Shown: positions 16,768-24,582 of the stretch, piece by piece
Layout: each line of letters opens with the position of its first letter
Position numbering within the stretch: the first letter of the stretch is position 1
DNA from: an uncultured Blautia sp.
GTDB lineage: Bacteria > Bacillota > Clostridia > Lachnospirales > Lachnospiraceae
Direction of reading: 5' to 3'
DNA length: 60,766 nt
Assembly: GCA_900547615.1 (NCBI GenBank)
Contig: URHH01000002.1
Span: 1 to 60,766 of the forward strand
Translations under genes and position numbers: made by a program
Notes under the pieces: generated by a model
What the model was told of the DNA's origin: nothing
The model's input: the letters and a program-made list of their open reading frames with translations, nothing else
Database searches by the model: none

Positions 16768-18250
16768 AGATGAACCACCTATTTTAAGAGATATACTTGC
16801 AACGATCGAATCCTTCCATGAAGATTACCAGATTATAGGAAAAGCATATAACGGACAGGAGGCACTTGATTTTATCAAAGAAAACGGAAGCCGCATAGAC
16901 GTACTGATAAGCGATATTCAGATTTCCGTTGTCGATGGGCTGGAGGTAATTGCCGCCGCTCATAGACAGTTTCCTCATATTTTAAGCATTATTCTTACAG
17001 GCTACAGCAATTTTGATTACGCCAGAAAAGCAATTAAAAATCAGGTATTTGATTATCTTTTAAAGCCAATTGACGAGGAGGAACTCCATTCGCAGCTGCA
17101 GAAAGCTTATGCTAAAAAATGTCTCGATTATATAAAAACGCCAGCCCGTAATACAGAGCCTGTTTCTGTCCTCTCAGAGACTCAATATCAGATTGCCATG
17201 TTAAGTCTGGGTTCTTTTCCTGTATACTCTTCGCTTTACAATGAGCTGTTTCCCGAGTTGTGGAAACAACTTTGTATAGAAGAATATTTTGAAAAAAACA
17301 GTCTCTTGGCAGATAATTACTGGATCATTGACGGAACTTCTCTGGGAGAAAAAATTATATTATTTCATATTCCGGACGAAAGAATTTCTGATTCCAGACA
17401 ATATCTTACAGAAGTTCTTCAGCCTCTGTGCACAAAAGAAATACCGGTCACAATCGCCTTAAATACTTCCTTTTCAGGAATCCGTGATGTACACCGCTGT
17501 GTATTAAACCTGAAAAATTTTATCAGTAAAACGATTCGCATCGGTATGTCGCAGCTTCTTTTTTACCCGGAATTTCCAACGGATAACTCCACAAAATATG
17601 CGTCTCTTTTTACTGCTTTAAAAGAGCGCCTTTCTTCCCTTATGCTTCAAAAAAATATTCCTGTATTTGAAGCAGAGCTTAAAAACTATGTCCGCCAGAT
17701 TTCCAGACATAATATTCCTGCTTTTTCCGTACATCGTTTTCTGTGTGACCTTCTTCAGTCATGTATTGCCATATACCCTTTTGAACAGAAAAAAGAGATA
17801 GATATTTCTGCAACAATCACGGACATACTTCTGCTTTCAGATACTTATACCTCTTTATATGAAAATCTCCGTTCTATTTTTCTGTCTCTTTTTGAGAAGA
17901 TCGTGCAAAACGATACTTCTTATAACAGCCGCGCAAATGTAATTTTAAAAGTAGACGCATATATGAAAAAACACTACCGCGAACCTATAAATACGAAATC
18001 TATTGCTGAGCAGTTTGGATTTACTCCGGCTTATTTAAGCAAAATGTTCCGGGACTATAAATCTATTACTCCGGCTGATTATATCATTCAGCTTCGTATG
18101 GAGAAGGCAAAAGAACTTCTTTCTTCTTCGTCTGGCTGTAAAATCAAAGATATTGCTGCCTCAGTGGGATATGAAGATTCTCTTTATTTCAGCAAAGTTT
18201 TCAAAAAAACCACCGGAATGTCTCCCAGGCAATATATCGAACACATGTAA
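16748..18250 (+). CDS. YesN-type response regulator with AraC DNA-binding domain
   Basis: 500 residues. An N-terminal receiver domain with acidic pocket EDE (7-9), phospho-acceptor D56 (LISDIQ) and conserved K in LLKPID. A poorly conserved middle region of ~270 residues precedes two C-terminal AraC helix-turn-helices (SIAEQFGFTPAYLSKMFRDY and VGYEDSLYFSKVFKKTTG...SPRQY). Phosphorylated by the adjacent kinase, it would activate the divergent binding-protein/permease/hydrolase operon. TTGGAGG lies upstream of the ATG within the kinase gene. Confidence 0.95.
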   Translation: MNIFVIEDEPPILRDILATIESFHEDYQIIGKAYNGQEALDFIKENGSRIDVLISDIQISVVDGLEVIAAAHRQFPHILSIILTGYSNFDYARKAIKNQVFDYLLKPIDEEELHSQLQKAYAKKCLDYIKTPARNTEPVSVLSETQYQIAMLSLGSFPVYSSLYNELFPELWKQLCIEEYFEKNSLLADNYWIIDGTSLGEKIILFHIPDERISDSRQYLTEVLQPLCTKEIPVTIALNTSFSGIRDVHRCVLNLKNFISKTIRIGMSQLLFYPEFPTDNSTKYASLFTALKERLSSLMLQKNIPVFEAELKNYVRQISRHNIPAFSVHRFLCDLLQSCIAIYPFEQKKEIDISATITDILLLSDTYTSLYENLRSIFLSLFEKIVQNDTSYNSRANVILKVDAYMKKHYREPINTKSIAEQFGFTPAYLSKMFRDYKSITPADYIIQLRMEKAKELLSSSSGCKIKDIAASVGYEDSLYFSKVFKKTTGMSPRQYIEHM

Positions 18251-18252
18251 AA

Positions 18253-18274
18253 GGAGCTGCATTACTGCAGCTCC
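18253..18274. terminator. hairpin containing the aroF stop codon
   Basis: GGAGCTGCA pairs with TGCAGCTCC around the loop TTAC. The minus-strand TAA stop of the DAHP synthase gene is inside the loop, and TTTT follows the stem on the minus strand. It also lies just after the response-regulator stop on the plus strand, where no U-tract follows. Confidence 0.7.
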
Positions 18275-19281
18275 ATCGTCTTTCCAAACACACCGATCAC
18301 ATTTTTTACTTTTTTCATTACTTCATCAAACATTGCCGGAGGCAGTGACTGCATTCCGTCGCAAAGTGCTTTTTCCGGATTGTTATGCACCTCTATCATC
18401 ACGCCGTCTGCTCCTGCGGCAATGGCAGCCATCGTGAGCGGCGCCACCATAAATCTCTGTCCGGAAGCATGGCTTGGGTCAACAATGACCGGAAGATGAG
18501 ATTTCTTTTTGAGCATAGGAATCGCAGAAATATCAAGGGTATTTCTCATGGAAGTCTCAAAAGTACGGATTCCCCTCTCGCAGAGAATTACTTTCTCATT
18601 TCCTCCCGCCATAATATATTCTGCGCTCATTAAAAGCTCGTCAAGAGTATTTGCCATGCCTCTTTTTAAAAGAATAGGCTTATCCAGCTTTCCAAGCTCT
18701 TTTAACAGCTCGAAATTCTGCATGTTTCTTGTGCCTACCTGGATCACATCAACATCTTCAAAAAGTTCCAGGTGATCGAGACGCATAATCTCCGTCACAA
18801 CAGGAAGACCTGTCGCTTTTTTTGCCTCCAGAAGAAGGTCAAGTCCTTCCCTTCCAAGTCCCTGGAAAGAATACGGAGAAGTCCTCGGCTTAAACGCGCC
18901 GCCTCTTAAAAGATTTGCTCCTGATTTTTTTACATCAAAGGCAACCTCTGTCATCTGCTCTTTCGTTTCCACAGAACAGGGACCTGCAATTACCTGAAAA
19001 TGTCCGCCTCCGATTTTTTGTCCGCAAATGTCAATCACGGTGTCTTCCGGGTGCATGGAACGGTTCGCCTTCTTGTATGGTTCGCGAATGCGTCTCACAT
19101 CTTCTACCACCTCAAGGGCACGAAGCTGATCCTCCTGAATATGGCTGGTATCTCCGATCAGTCCGATAAGAGAAGCCTCCAGTCCGTCAGAAAGGTGAAG
19201 CTTCAGTCCCTTCTCTGTAAGAGACGCTTTCAGTTCTTCTACTTTTTCCCTGTCTGCACCACGCTTTAAAATAATGATCAT
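18262..19281 (-). CDS. aroF: 3-deoxy-7-phosphoheptulonate (DAHP) synthase
   Basis: 339 residues of the type I-beta class. Residues ~1-75 form the small N-terminal ferredoxin/ACT-like regulatory domain (IIILKRGADREKVEEL), followed by the barrel with GPCSVET, RGGAFKPRTSPYSFQGLG and DPSHASGQR. It condenses phosphoenolpyruvate and erythrose 4-phosphate, the first step to chorismate and aromatic amino acids. The N-terminal domain suggests feedback inhibition by an aromatic product. It is monocistronic, with its own near-consensus promoter and a terminator that overlaps the stop codon. aroD and aroE lie 5-7 kb away. Confidence 0.96.
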   Translation of the reverse strand: MIIILKRGADREKVEELKASLTEKGLKLHLSDGLEASLIGLIGDTSHIQEDQLRALEVVEDVRRIREPYKKANRSMHPEDTVIDICGQKIGGGHFQVIAGPCSVETKEQMTEVAFDVKKSGANLLRGGAFKPRTSPYSFQGLGREGLDLLLEAKKATGLPVVTEIMRLDHLELFEDVDVIQVGTRNMQNFELLKELGKLDKPILLKRGMANTLDELLMSAEYIMAGGNEKVILCERGIRTFETSMRNTLDISAIPMLKKKSHLPVIVDPSHASGQRFMVAPLTMAAIAAGADGVMIEVHNNPEKALCDGMQSLPPAMFDEVMKKVKNVIGVFGKTMELQ

Positions 19282-19322
19282 CTATTTATCTCCTTACGTA
19301 ATAATCTTTCTTTTCTTTTCAC

Positions 19323-19351
19323 ATCTTAACCCAGAGATTACAGATTGTCAA
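19323..19351 (-). promoter_or_regulatory. sigma-A promoter of aroF
   Basis: Minus strand TTGACA (19351-19346), 17-base spacer, TAAGAT (19328-19323), about 42 bases before the aroF ATG. Confidence 0.8.
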
Positions 19352-19371
19352 GCTTTTTATTTTTATATTTT

Positions 19372-19398
19372 AAAGCGTAACGCTTTCAAGCGTGAAAG
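19372..19398. repeat. two overlapping palindromes between the ACT gene and aroF promoter
   Basis: AAAGCGTAACGCTTT (19372-19386) is a perfect palindrome around TAA. CTTTCA-AGCG-TGAAAG (19383-19398) is a second one that shares the CTTT arm, so the two hairpins are mutually exclusive. May terminate the ACT transcript (U-poor tail) or bind a regulator. Confidence 0.5.
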
Positions 19399-19416
19399 TG
19401 TTCTGTTTTTTTAGTT

Positions 19417-19848
19417 TTACAGTTCTTCCAGCTCTTCCTGGCAGATCGGGCGAATGCCTTCTTTTTTCAGGACTTCTACTGCCTTCTGATTATCTTCTAC
19501 TCTGAGGATCATATATGCAGTTCCCTTCTTTCTTGAGGTAAACGCATACATATATTCCAGATTGATCTCCTGATTTCCAAGGATACGCATAACTCTTGAA
19601 AGAGCCCCCGGCTCGTCCGGCATTTCCACTGCAAGAACCTTTGTAATCGAAAATACATAGCCTGCGTCCTTTAATACGGTAGACGCATTATACACATCAT
19701 TCACAATAATACGGGCAATTCCAAAATCTTCTGCTTCTGCCAGAGAAAGCGCCCGCAAATCCACGTTATTTTCCGATAAAACGTCGGTAAATTCTGCCAG
19801 TTTCCCTGGTCTGTTTTCCAAAAATACAGAAATTTGTTTTACTGTCAT
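19417..19848 (-). CDS. tandem ACT-domain protein
   Basis: 143 residues comprising two ACT-like ligand-binding modules: one from KQISVFLENRPGKLAEFTDVL and a second from VLAVEMPDEPGALSRVMRIL. ACT domains bind small ligands, usually amino acids. AAGGAGG lies 7 bases before the ATG at 19848, and the PaaK stop is 13 bases upstream, so it is coexpressed with the ligase. The same pairing of a PaaK-like ligase and ACT protein is often found near indolepyruvate/aryl-acid metabolism in anaerobes (family knowledge), suggesting aromatic amino-acid sensing. Confidence 0.9.
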   Translation of the reverse strand: MTVKQISVFLENRPGKLAEFTDVLSENNVDLRALSLAEAEDFGIARIIVNDVYNASTVLKDAGYVFSITKVLAVEMPDEPGALSRVMRILGNQEINLEYMYAFTSRKKGTAYMILRVEDNQKAVEVLKKEGIRPICQEELEEL

Positions 19849-19861
19849 AGTGCAATCCTCC

Positions 19862-21169
19862 TTATTTCTGATACAGATTACGTTTGTCAATCACACGCAC
19901 TGCCTTGCCCTCGCTTCTTGTGATTGCCTTTGGATTCACAAGCTTCACCTTCGCATAAATACCAAGCATTGCTTTCAGAGCGTCTACAAGCTCTTTTTCC
20001 TTTGAAGCAACTGCACCAAGGCTGTCTGAGAACATTTCCGGCGTCATTTCCACCTGTACCTCTATTGTATCACTGTTGTTGACCCTGTCTACTATAATCT
20101 GGTAATTTGCCGGGTATCCTTTATTCATAAGCACTGTTTCAATCTGTGACGGGAATACGTTTACGCCTTTCACGATCAGCATATCGTCGCTTCGGCCAAG
20201 AGGCTTCGTCATTTTTACATGGGTTCTTCCGCAGGAACATTTTTCCCTGCTTAAAATACAGATGTCCCTTGTGCGGTATCTCATAAGCGGAAATGCTTCT
20301 TTTGTAATGCTTGTAAATACAAGCTCGCCTTTTTCTCCGTCAGGAAGAACCTCTCCTGTCTTCGGATTGATCACCTCTGCAATAAAATGATCCTCGTTTA
20401 CGTGCATTCCATTCTGGGCAGAACATTCAAATGCGACGCCCGGTCCGGAAATTTCTGTCAAACCGTAAATATCATACGCCTTAATTCCAAGTTTCTCTTC
20501 TATATCGTGGCGCATTTCCTCTGTCCACGCTTCTGCGCCGAAAATTCCCGCCTTTAAATGAATCTGTTCCTGCAGTCCTCTTTCCATAATACTCTCCGCA
20601 AGGTATGCCGCATAAGAAGGCGTACAGCAGAGAATGGTAGAACCAAGATCTGTCATAAACTGAATCTGGCGCTCTGTGTTTCCGGAAGACATAGGAAGGG
20701 TAAGGCAGCCTACCTTATGAGAACCTCCGTTTAATCCGGGTCCACCTGTAAAAAGACCGTATCCGTAACTTACATGGCAGACATCTCCCTTTGTTCCGCC
20801 TGCTGCCGTAATTGCCCTTGCGCAGCAGTCTTCCCAGAGATCAATGTCATGCTGCGTATAAAAAGCCACCACTCTTCTTCCTGTTGTGCCGCTGGTAGAC
20901 TGAATGCGGACACAATCCTCAAGAGGTCTTGCAAGAAGTCCGTAAGGATATGCCTCCCTCAGATCATCTTTCGTAATAAACGGAAGTTTATGTAAATCAT
21001 CTACCGACTGAATATCTCCCGGCTCAAGCCCTGCTTCTTTCATTCTTTCTCTGTAAAGAGGAACATTATCCCATACATTCTGTACCTGTGCTGCCAGTCT
21101 TTCGCTCTGCCACTGCCGAATCTGCTCTCTGGACGCACATTCAATTTCCGGCTGATAATATCTTTCCAT
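19862..21169 (-). CDS. paaK: phenylacetate-CoA ligase-like adenylate-forming enzyme
   Basis: 435 residues of the PaaK family: STSGTTGRRVVAFYT (phosphate-binding loop), AYDIYGLTEISGPGVAFEC (adenylation motif), YRTRDICIL, and a C-terminal domain with GVNVFPSQIE. It activates an aryl acid such as phenylacetate or indoleacetate to its CoA thioester via an acyl-adenylate. ATG at 21169 is preferred to a TTG at 21178 because AAAGGAA has usable spacing only to the ATG. Operon with the ACT gene. No iorAB is adjacent here. A palindrome overlaps the likely promoter. Confidence 0.92.
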   Translation of the reverse strand: MERYYQPEIECASREQIRQWQSERLAAQVQNVWDNVPLYRERMKEAGLEPGDIQSVDDLHKLPFITKDDLREAYPYGLLARPLEDCVRIQSTSGTTGRRVVAFYTQHDIDLWEDCCARAITAAGGTKGDVCHVSYGYGLFTGGPGLNGGSHKVGCLTLPMSSGNTERQIQFMTDLGSTILCCTPSYAAYLAESIMERGLQEQIHLKAGIFGAEAWTEEMRHDIEEKLGIKAYDIYGLTEISGPGVAFECSAQNGMHVNEDHFIAEVINPKTGEVLPDGEKGELVFTSITKEAFPLMRYRTRDICILSREKCSCGRTHVKMTKPLGRSDDMLIVKGVNVFPSQIETVLMNKGYPANYQIIVDRVNNSDTIEVQVEMTPEMFSDSLGAVASKEKELVDALKAMLGIYAKVKLVNPKAITRSEGKAVRVIDKRNLYQK

Positions 21170-21200
21170 ATTTTCCAATTCCTTTCGTTGATTCCTGTTT

Positions 21201-21215
21201 TATAGTATTACTATA
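21201..21215. promoter_or_regulatory. palindrome over the likely paaK -10 region
   Basis: TATAGTATTACTATA is a perfect 7+7 palindrome with one central base. On the minus strand TTTACG-N17-TATAGT forms a promoter whose -10 lies in the palindrome, so a bound repressor could cover it. Confidence 0.45.
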
Positions 21216-21276
21216 CCATTTTAACGCTTCAACGTAAAGAGATTTTTCCTCTTTTGACGGGCTTTTGTCATACATA

Positions 21277-21323
21277 AAGGTCATAAGCTGCATACAGGCA
21301 ACTGCAGTATGACTTATGACCTT
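21277..21323 (-). terminator. long hairpin after the four-helix protein gene
   Basis: AAGGTCATAAG pairs perfectly with CTTATGACCTT (11 bp), with an additional inner CATAC/GTATG stem. It is 8 bases beyond the stop at 21332. The tail on the minus strand is only TTTAT, so it may be a weak terminator or mRNA 3' stabiliser. Confidence 0.65.
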
Positions 21324-21331
21324 CTGTCTTC

Positions 21332-21763
21332 TTACAAATATTCCTTCAGTTTTTCCACATTCTTCTCCTCAAATTTCTGAAGCTCCTCCATAAAATGATA
21401 AATATCCTTCTCCACCTCATTTTCATATCTGTGAAGCTGTTTCTGCGCCTCAATAATCCCCATTGTACTTCCGTTTATCAGCATTCCCGCAATATTTGAT
21501 GAAGACTGATCTGTCATTGTTTTTACGTTTATCATAAGATATGTGCGGATTTTTTCCATTGCATTTAAACCTTTTTCATCAAATCCATTATCATTTAACA
21601 TATCTCCTGCCCGTTTATGAAATCTCCAGTATCCTTCCATCTGCTTTTTCAGCACTTCGCGAAAAGAAACATCCTCTGTCATCTCAAGAAGTCTGGAAAG
21701 CGTATCTACACCCATCTGAGAATTCTGATATACGTAATTTAAAAGCTCTGCATTTGCATTCAT
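21332..21763 (-). CDS. predicted four-helix-bundle protein of unknown function
   Basis: 143 residues, nearly all helical by composition, with heptad-like stretches (LLNYVYQNSQMGVDTLSRLL, FREVLKKQMEGYWRFHKRA, and a Glu/Lys-rich end DIYHFMEELQKFEEKNVEKL). This resembles DUF2383/ferritin-like bundles, though the paired Glu/His metal ligands of true ferritins are not obvious. AGGAGG lies just upstream of the ATG at 21763; a longer in-frame extension to 21913 lacks a ribosome binding site. Monocistronic, divergent from the pseudouridine synthase gene. Function unknown. Confidence 0.8.
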   Translation of the reverse strand: MNANAELLNYVYQNSQMGVDTLSRLLEMTEDVSFREVLKKQMEGYWRFHKRAGDMLNDNGFDEKGLNAMEKIRTYLMINVKTMTDQSSSNIAGMLINGSTMGIIEAQKQLHRYENEVEKDIYHFMEELQKFEEKNVEKLKEYL

Positions 21764-21881
21764 ATCGCGCCTCCTGAATTTTTTGTTAGTATGCGCAGAT
21801 TTTCCCATAATATAAACTCGTGTTTGAAATTTCCTTTTAAAAAAGGTATGATAAAAACAACAAATCACAAGGAGCTTACAA

Positions 21882-22784
21882 ATGCCAAAAACCCTGACCT
21901 TCCATATCCACAAAAATGAAGAAAATCAATCGGTTCATCAGTTTCTCAGGGAACATCTGGGATTTTCAAAATCTCAGATCCGTTCCCTTAAATTCCGGGA
22001 AAACGGAATTACTGTAAATAACAGCAGATGCCGCATTAACTATATGCTTACAAGCGGAGATATTTTAAAGCTTATTCTTGAAGAGAAAACATCGGATTCT
22101 CATATTGTGCCGCTTTTTCAGCCGATTTCCGTTCTCTACGAGGACGATGACGTTCTTGTCGTAAATAAATCTGCCGGGATTCTGGTGCACCCTGTAGGCG
22201 GACATTACAAAGACACGCTCTCCAATATGGTTTCTGCCTATTATCAGAAACAAAATCAGAATATTACAATCCGCCCTGTTGGAAGGCTTGATAAGAATAC
22301 CTCCGGAGCTGTTATTTTTGCAAAAAATAAAATTGCGGCTGCCCGTTTTTCTCAAAAAAACTGCGGCTCCGGATTTGAAAAAGAATATCTTGCGATTGTT
22401 TCCGGCGTTCCAGGCAATCCAAAAGGAGAAGTCTGTTCTCCTTTAAGCCGCTGTCCCGGGAAACCGTTAAAAATGCAGGCAGATCCCAACGGAAAATCGG
22501 CTTTTACTTCTTATAAAATAGAAAAAGTATTTTCTTCCTCCTCCCTGCTCCGGGTGAAAATTGCCACGGGAAGGACGCACCAGATCCGCGTTCACATGGC
22601 AAGTATCGGACACCCTCTTCTCGGGGACAGACTTTACGGAACAGAAGAATCCCTTTCCCTTGAAGGATTTTCAAGAACTGCCCTTCATGCAGCTTCGGTA
22701 CAGTTTAAGCAGCCATTTTCAGAACAGACAATCAGAATAGAAGCGCCGCTGCCGGAAGATTTTAAGGCGTATCTTTCGAACTAA
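21882..22784 (+). CDS. RluA-family RNA pseudouridine synthase
   Basis: 300 residues. An S4-like RNA-binding segment (~15-70: VHQFLREHLGFSKSQIRSLK) precedes the catalytic domain, with the signature GRLDKNTSG, in which D137 is the nucleophile, plus GRTHQIRVHMASIGHPLLGD. It isomerises uridine to pseudouridine in rRNA or tRNA (RluD/YlyB-like), target not assignable. AAGGAG lies before the ATG. Convergent with sigE, from which it is separated by a shared terminator. Confidence 0.95.
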   Translation: MPKTLTFHIHKNEENQSVHQFLREHLGFSKSQIRSLKFRENGITVNNSRCRINYMLTSGDILKLILEEKTSDSHIVPLFQPISVLYEDDDVLVVNKSAGILVHPVGGHYKDTLSNMVSAYYQKQNQNITIRPVGRLDKNTSGAVIFAKNKIAAARFSQKNCGSGFEKEYLAIVSGVPGNPKGEVCSPLSRCPGKPLKMQADPNGKSAFTSYKIEKVFSSSSLLRVKIATGRTHQIRVHMASIGHPLLGDRLYGTEESLSLEGFSRTALHAASVQFKQPFSEQTIRIEAPLPEDFKAYLSN

Positions 22785-22787
22785 AAA

Positions 22788-22823
22788 CCGCAGCCCCGGG
22801 AACTTCTTTTCCCAAAGCTGCGG
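22788..22823. terminator. terminator between rluA-like gene and sigE
   Basis: CCGCAGC pairs with GCTGCGG, with an inner GGGAA/TTCCC stem and loop. AAAA/TTTT tracts lie on both flanks, so it can serve both convergent genes. Confidence 0.85.
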
Positions 22824-22839
22824 CTTTTCTCTCTTTTCT

Positions 22840-23571
22840 TTACTCGTAACGTACAATCTCTTTTTTCAGTCTTTTCATAATCCGTTTTTCCAGTCTTGAT
22901 ATATAAGACTGGGAAATGCCGAGAAGGTCGGCTACCTCTTTCTGGGTTTTTTCTTTTCCTTCTGCTCTGCCGATTCCGAAACGCAGCTTGATGATCGTCT
23001 GTTCCCGGGGCGTAAGCCTTGAAATTGCCTTCGCAAGAAGGGAAATTTCCACCTCGTCCTCAAGATGACGGGAAATCACGTCTTCGTCTGTTCCCAGAAT
23101 ATCGGAAAGAAGAAGCTCGTTTCCGTCCCAGTCCACATTCAGAGGCTCGTCAATGGAAACCTCCATTTTCGTTTTGCTGTTTCTTCTTAAATACATCAGT
23201 ATTTCGTTTTCTATGCAGCGTGACGCATAAGTTGCAAGCTTGATTTTCTTCACAGGATTAAAGGTGTTAATGGCTTTAATAAGCCCGATTGTACCTATGG
23301 ATATTAAATCCTCCACTCCCACACCTGTATTATCGAATTTCTTTGCAATATAAACAACAAGGCGCAGATTATGTTCAATTAAAAGTGACTTTGCTTCCTG
23401 CTCCTTGTCTGTTCCCAGTTTGCTTAAAACAAAGGCTTCTCTCTGCGGGTCCAGAGGTGCTGGAAGGACATCGCTTCCTCCTATATAATAAATATCTCTT
23501 GTCCTTCCCATAACAAACCTGGAAATCCCCTGTATTGTACCATTGTTTACGCCTGCTGCTCTTATGCTCAT
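22840..23571 (-). CDS. sigE: pro-sigma-E, mother-cell sporulation sigma factor
   Basis: 243 residues. After a pro-sequence of ~28 residues comes IYYIGGSDVLPAPL, the hallmark before region 1.2 of sigma-E where SpoIIGA-dependent cleavage occurs. Region 2 (SLLIEHNLRLVVYIAKKF, DLISIGTIGLIKAI, KLATYASRCIENEILMYLRR) and region 4 with its helix-turn-helix (VADLLGISQSYISRLEKRI) are complete. It directs early mother-cell gene expression. GGGGG lies upstream of the ATG and the spoIIGA stop is 12 bases away. sigG, which usually follows in bacilli and many clostridia, is absent here. Confidence 0.97.
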   Translation of the reverse strand: MSIRAAGVNNGTIQGISRFVMGRTRDIYYIGGSDVLPAPLDPQREAFVLSKLGTDKEQEAKSLLIEHNLRLVVYIAKKFDNTGVGVEDLISIGTIGLIKAINTFNPVKKIKLATYASRCIENEILMYLRRNSKTKMEVSIDEPLNVDWDGNELLLSDILGTDEDVISRHLEDEVEISLLAKAISRLTPREQTIIKLRFGIGRAEGKEKTQKEVADLLGISQSYISRLEKRIMKRLKKEIVRYE

Positions 23572-23583
23572 GATTTTGACCCC

Positions 23584-24435
23584 CTAATGTAATAATCTGG
23601 AATTTAATAATACTTTGCATTCTTTTTCCAAAGCAGAAGCTTCTTCTGACACAGCAAATACAGGACGCTCCACATGCACCACCTCTCTCGGCGTGTGAAT
23701 ACAAAGATCCTCGAGCGTTACTGCCAGAAGCATTCCATTTTCGTTTCCCACTGCCCGATAAGGCACAAATCTGGGATTCAGTTCTTCAAGCCGCGTACTT
23801 TCCGTCTCCCCCTGGCTTTCTTTTATGTGTTTTAAACTCTCTTTCATTTCCTCCGGCAGCACGGATTCCAGAAATTCCGGACAGACAACAGAAACCGGTC
23901 TTCCGCTCACAGGCTCTGTAAGAAGGTTTCCCGTGTCATAAAATCCATATGCAGACTGTACCTTTCCCCCATAGGAAATCGTGATGGGATAAATATGTTT
24001 CAGCTTCACTTTCAGAGATTCGCTGAGGTATATCAGAGCAGATAAGGCAAAATATGTGCAGAAGGCAAATAAAAAGAAGGTTCTCACTGTTATTTTCCAG
24101 CCGGAAGAAAGAACCTCCCAGAAACCGCCCCATAAAAACGCTGTCAGATAAAGCGTTACCATTGCCTTTATCAGAAGTCCGCCCTTTTTCAGTCCAAACC
24201 CAATCCGTATCATAAAGTAGGCGCAGGCGCCATGACACAGAATTGCCGCCGGAAGAAAGTCTTCCGCAGGAATGTAGAAAAGCAGGCAGGAGTACAAAGC
24301 CCCTGCTGCCGCCGCAAGCAAAAGCCGCCCGCGGTTCTTTTTGCAGGAAAGAATCCAGCCCGCAATCCTGAGAAGAAAATAATCCATCAAGAGATTCGTC
24401 ACAAAGACTACGTCTATGTATACCTCGTAAGACAT
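23584..24435 (-). CDS. spoIIGA: sigma-E processing peptidase SpoIIGA
   Basis: 283 residues: five hydrophobic helices in the first ~140 residues, then a soluble aspartic-protease-like domain with the catalytic D167 in FYDTGN. It sits in the septal membrane and cleaves pro-sigma-E once the forespore signal (SpoIIR) arrives. The start at 24435 has AGGGGG before it; a longer frame to 24516 would run into the promoter. Two-gene operon with sigE. Confidence 0.96.
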   Translation of the reverse strand: MSYEVYIDVVFVTNLLMDYFLLRIAGWILSCKKNRGRLLLAAAAGALYSCLLFYIPAEDFLPAAILCHGACAYFMIRIGFGLKKGGLLIKAMVTLYLTAFLWGGFWEVLSSGWKITVRTFFLFAFCTYFALSALIYLSESLKVKLKHIYPITISYGGKVQSAYGFYDTGNLLTEPVSGRPVSVVCPEFLESVLPEEMKESLKHIKESQGETESTRLEELNPRFVPYRAVGNENGMLLAVTLEDLCIHTPREVVHVERPVFAVSEEASALEKECKVLLNSRLLH

Positions 24436-24483
24436 AAAAAACCCCCTATGACCTGTCAATCCTCCACTTTGGTAAGTGCATTT

Positions 24484-24559
24484 ATTATAGGTCATAAGGG
24501 GTGCATATTTTGTCAAAATCGCAGAGCTTTTCTCAAGAATTTCTCGCCGAAGTTCGACG
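24484..24559 (-). promoter_or_regulatory. spoIIG-type promoter with 21-bp spacer and 0A-like box
   Basis: Minus strand TTGACA (24516-24511) and TATAAT (24489-24484) are separated by 21 bases, too long for ordinary sigma-A use. In Bacillus the spoIIG promoter has the same near-consensus hexamers with an over-long spacer and needs Spo0A~P (established knowledge). CGTCGAA, one mismatch from the 0A box TGTCGAA, lies at 24559-24553, inside the near-palindrome TTCGACGAA. Confidence 0.75.
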
Positions 24560-24582
24560 AAAGCTCCTGATATTATGTCACC

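Noticed and set aside
19369..19390. Catabolite-responsive element (cre) near the aroF promoter
   Set aside because: TGAAAGCGTTACGC matches only the first part of the cre consensus, with mismatches in the last three positions. The palindromes explain the symmetry better.
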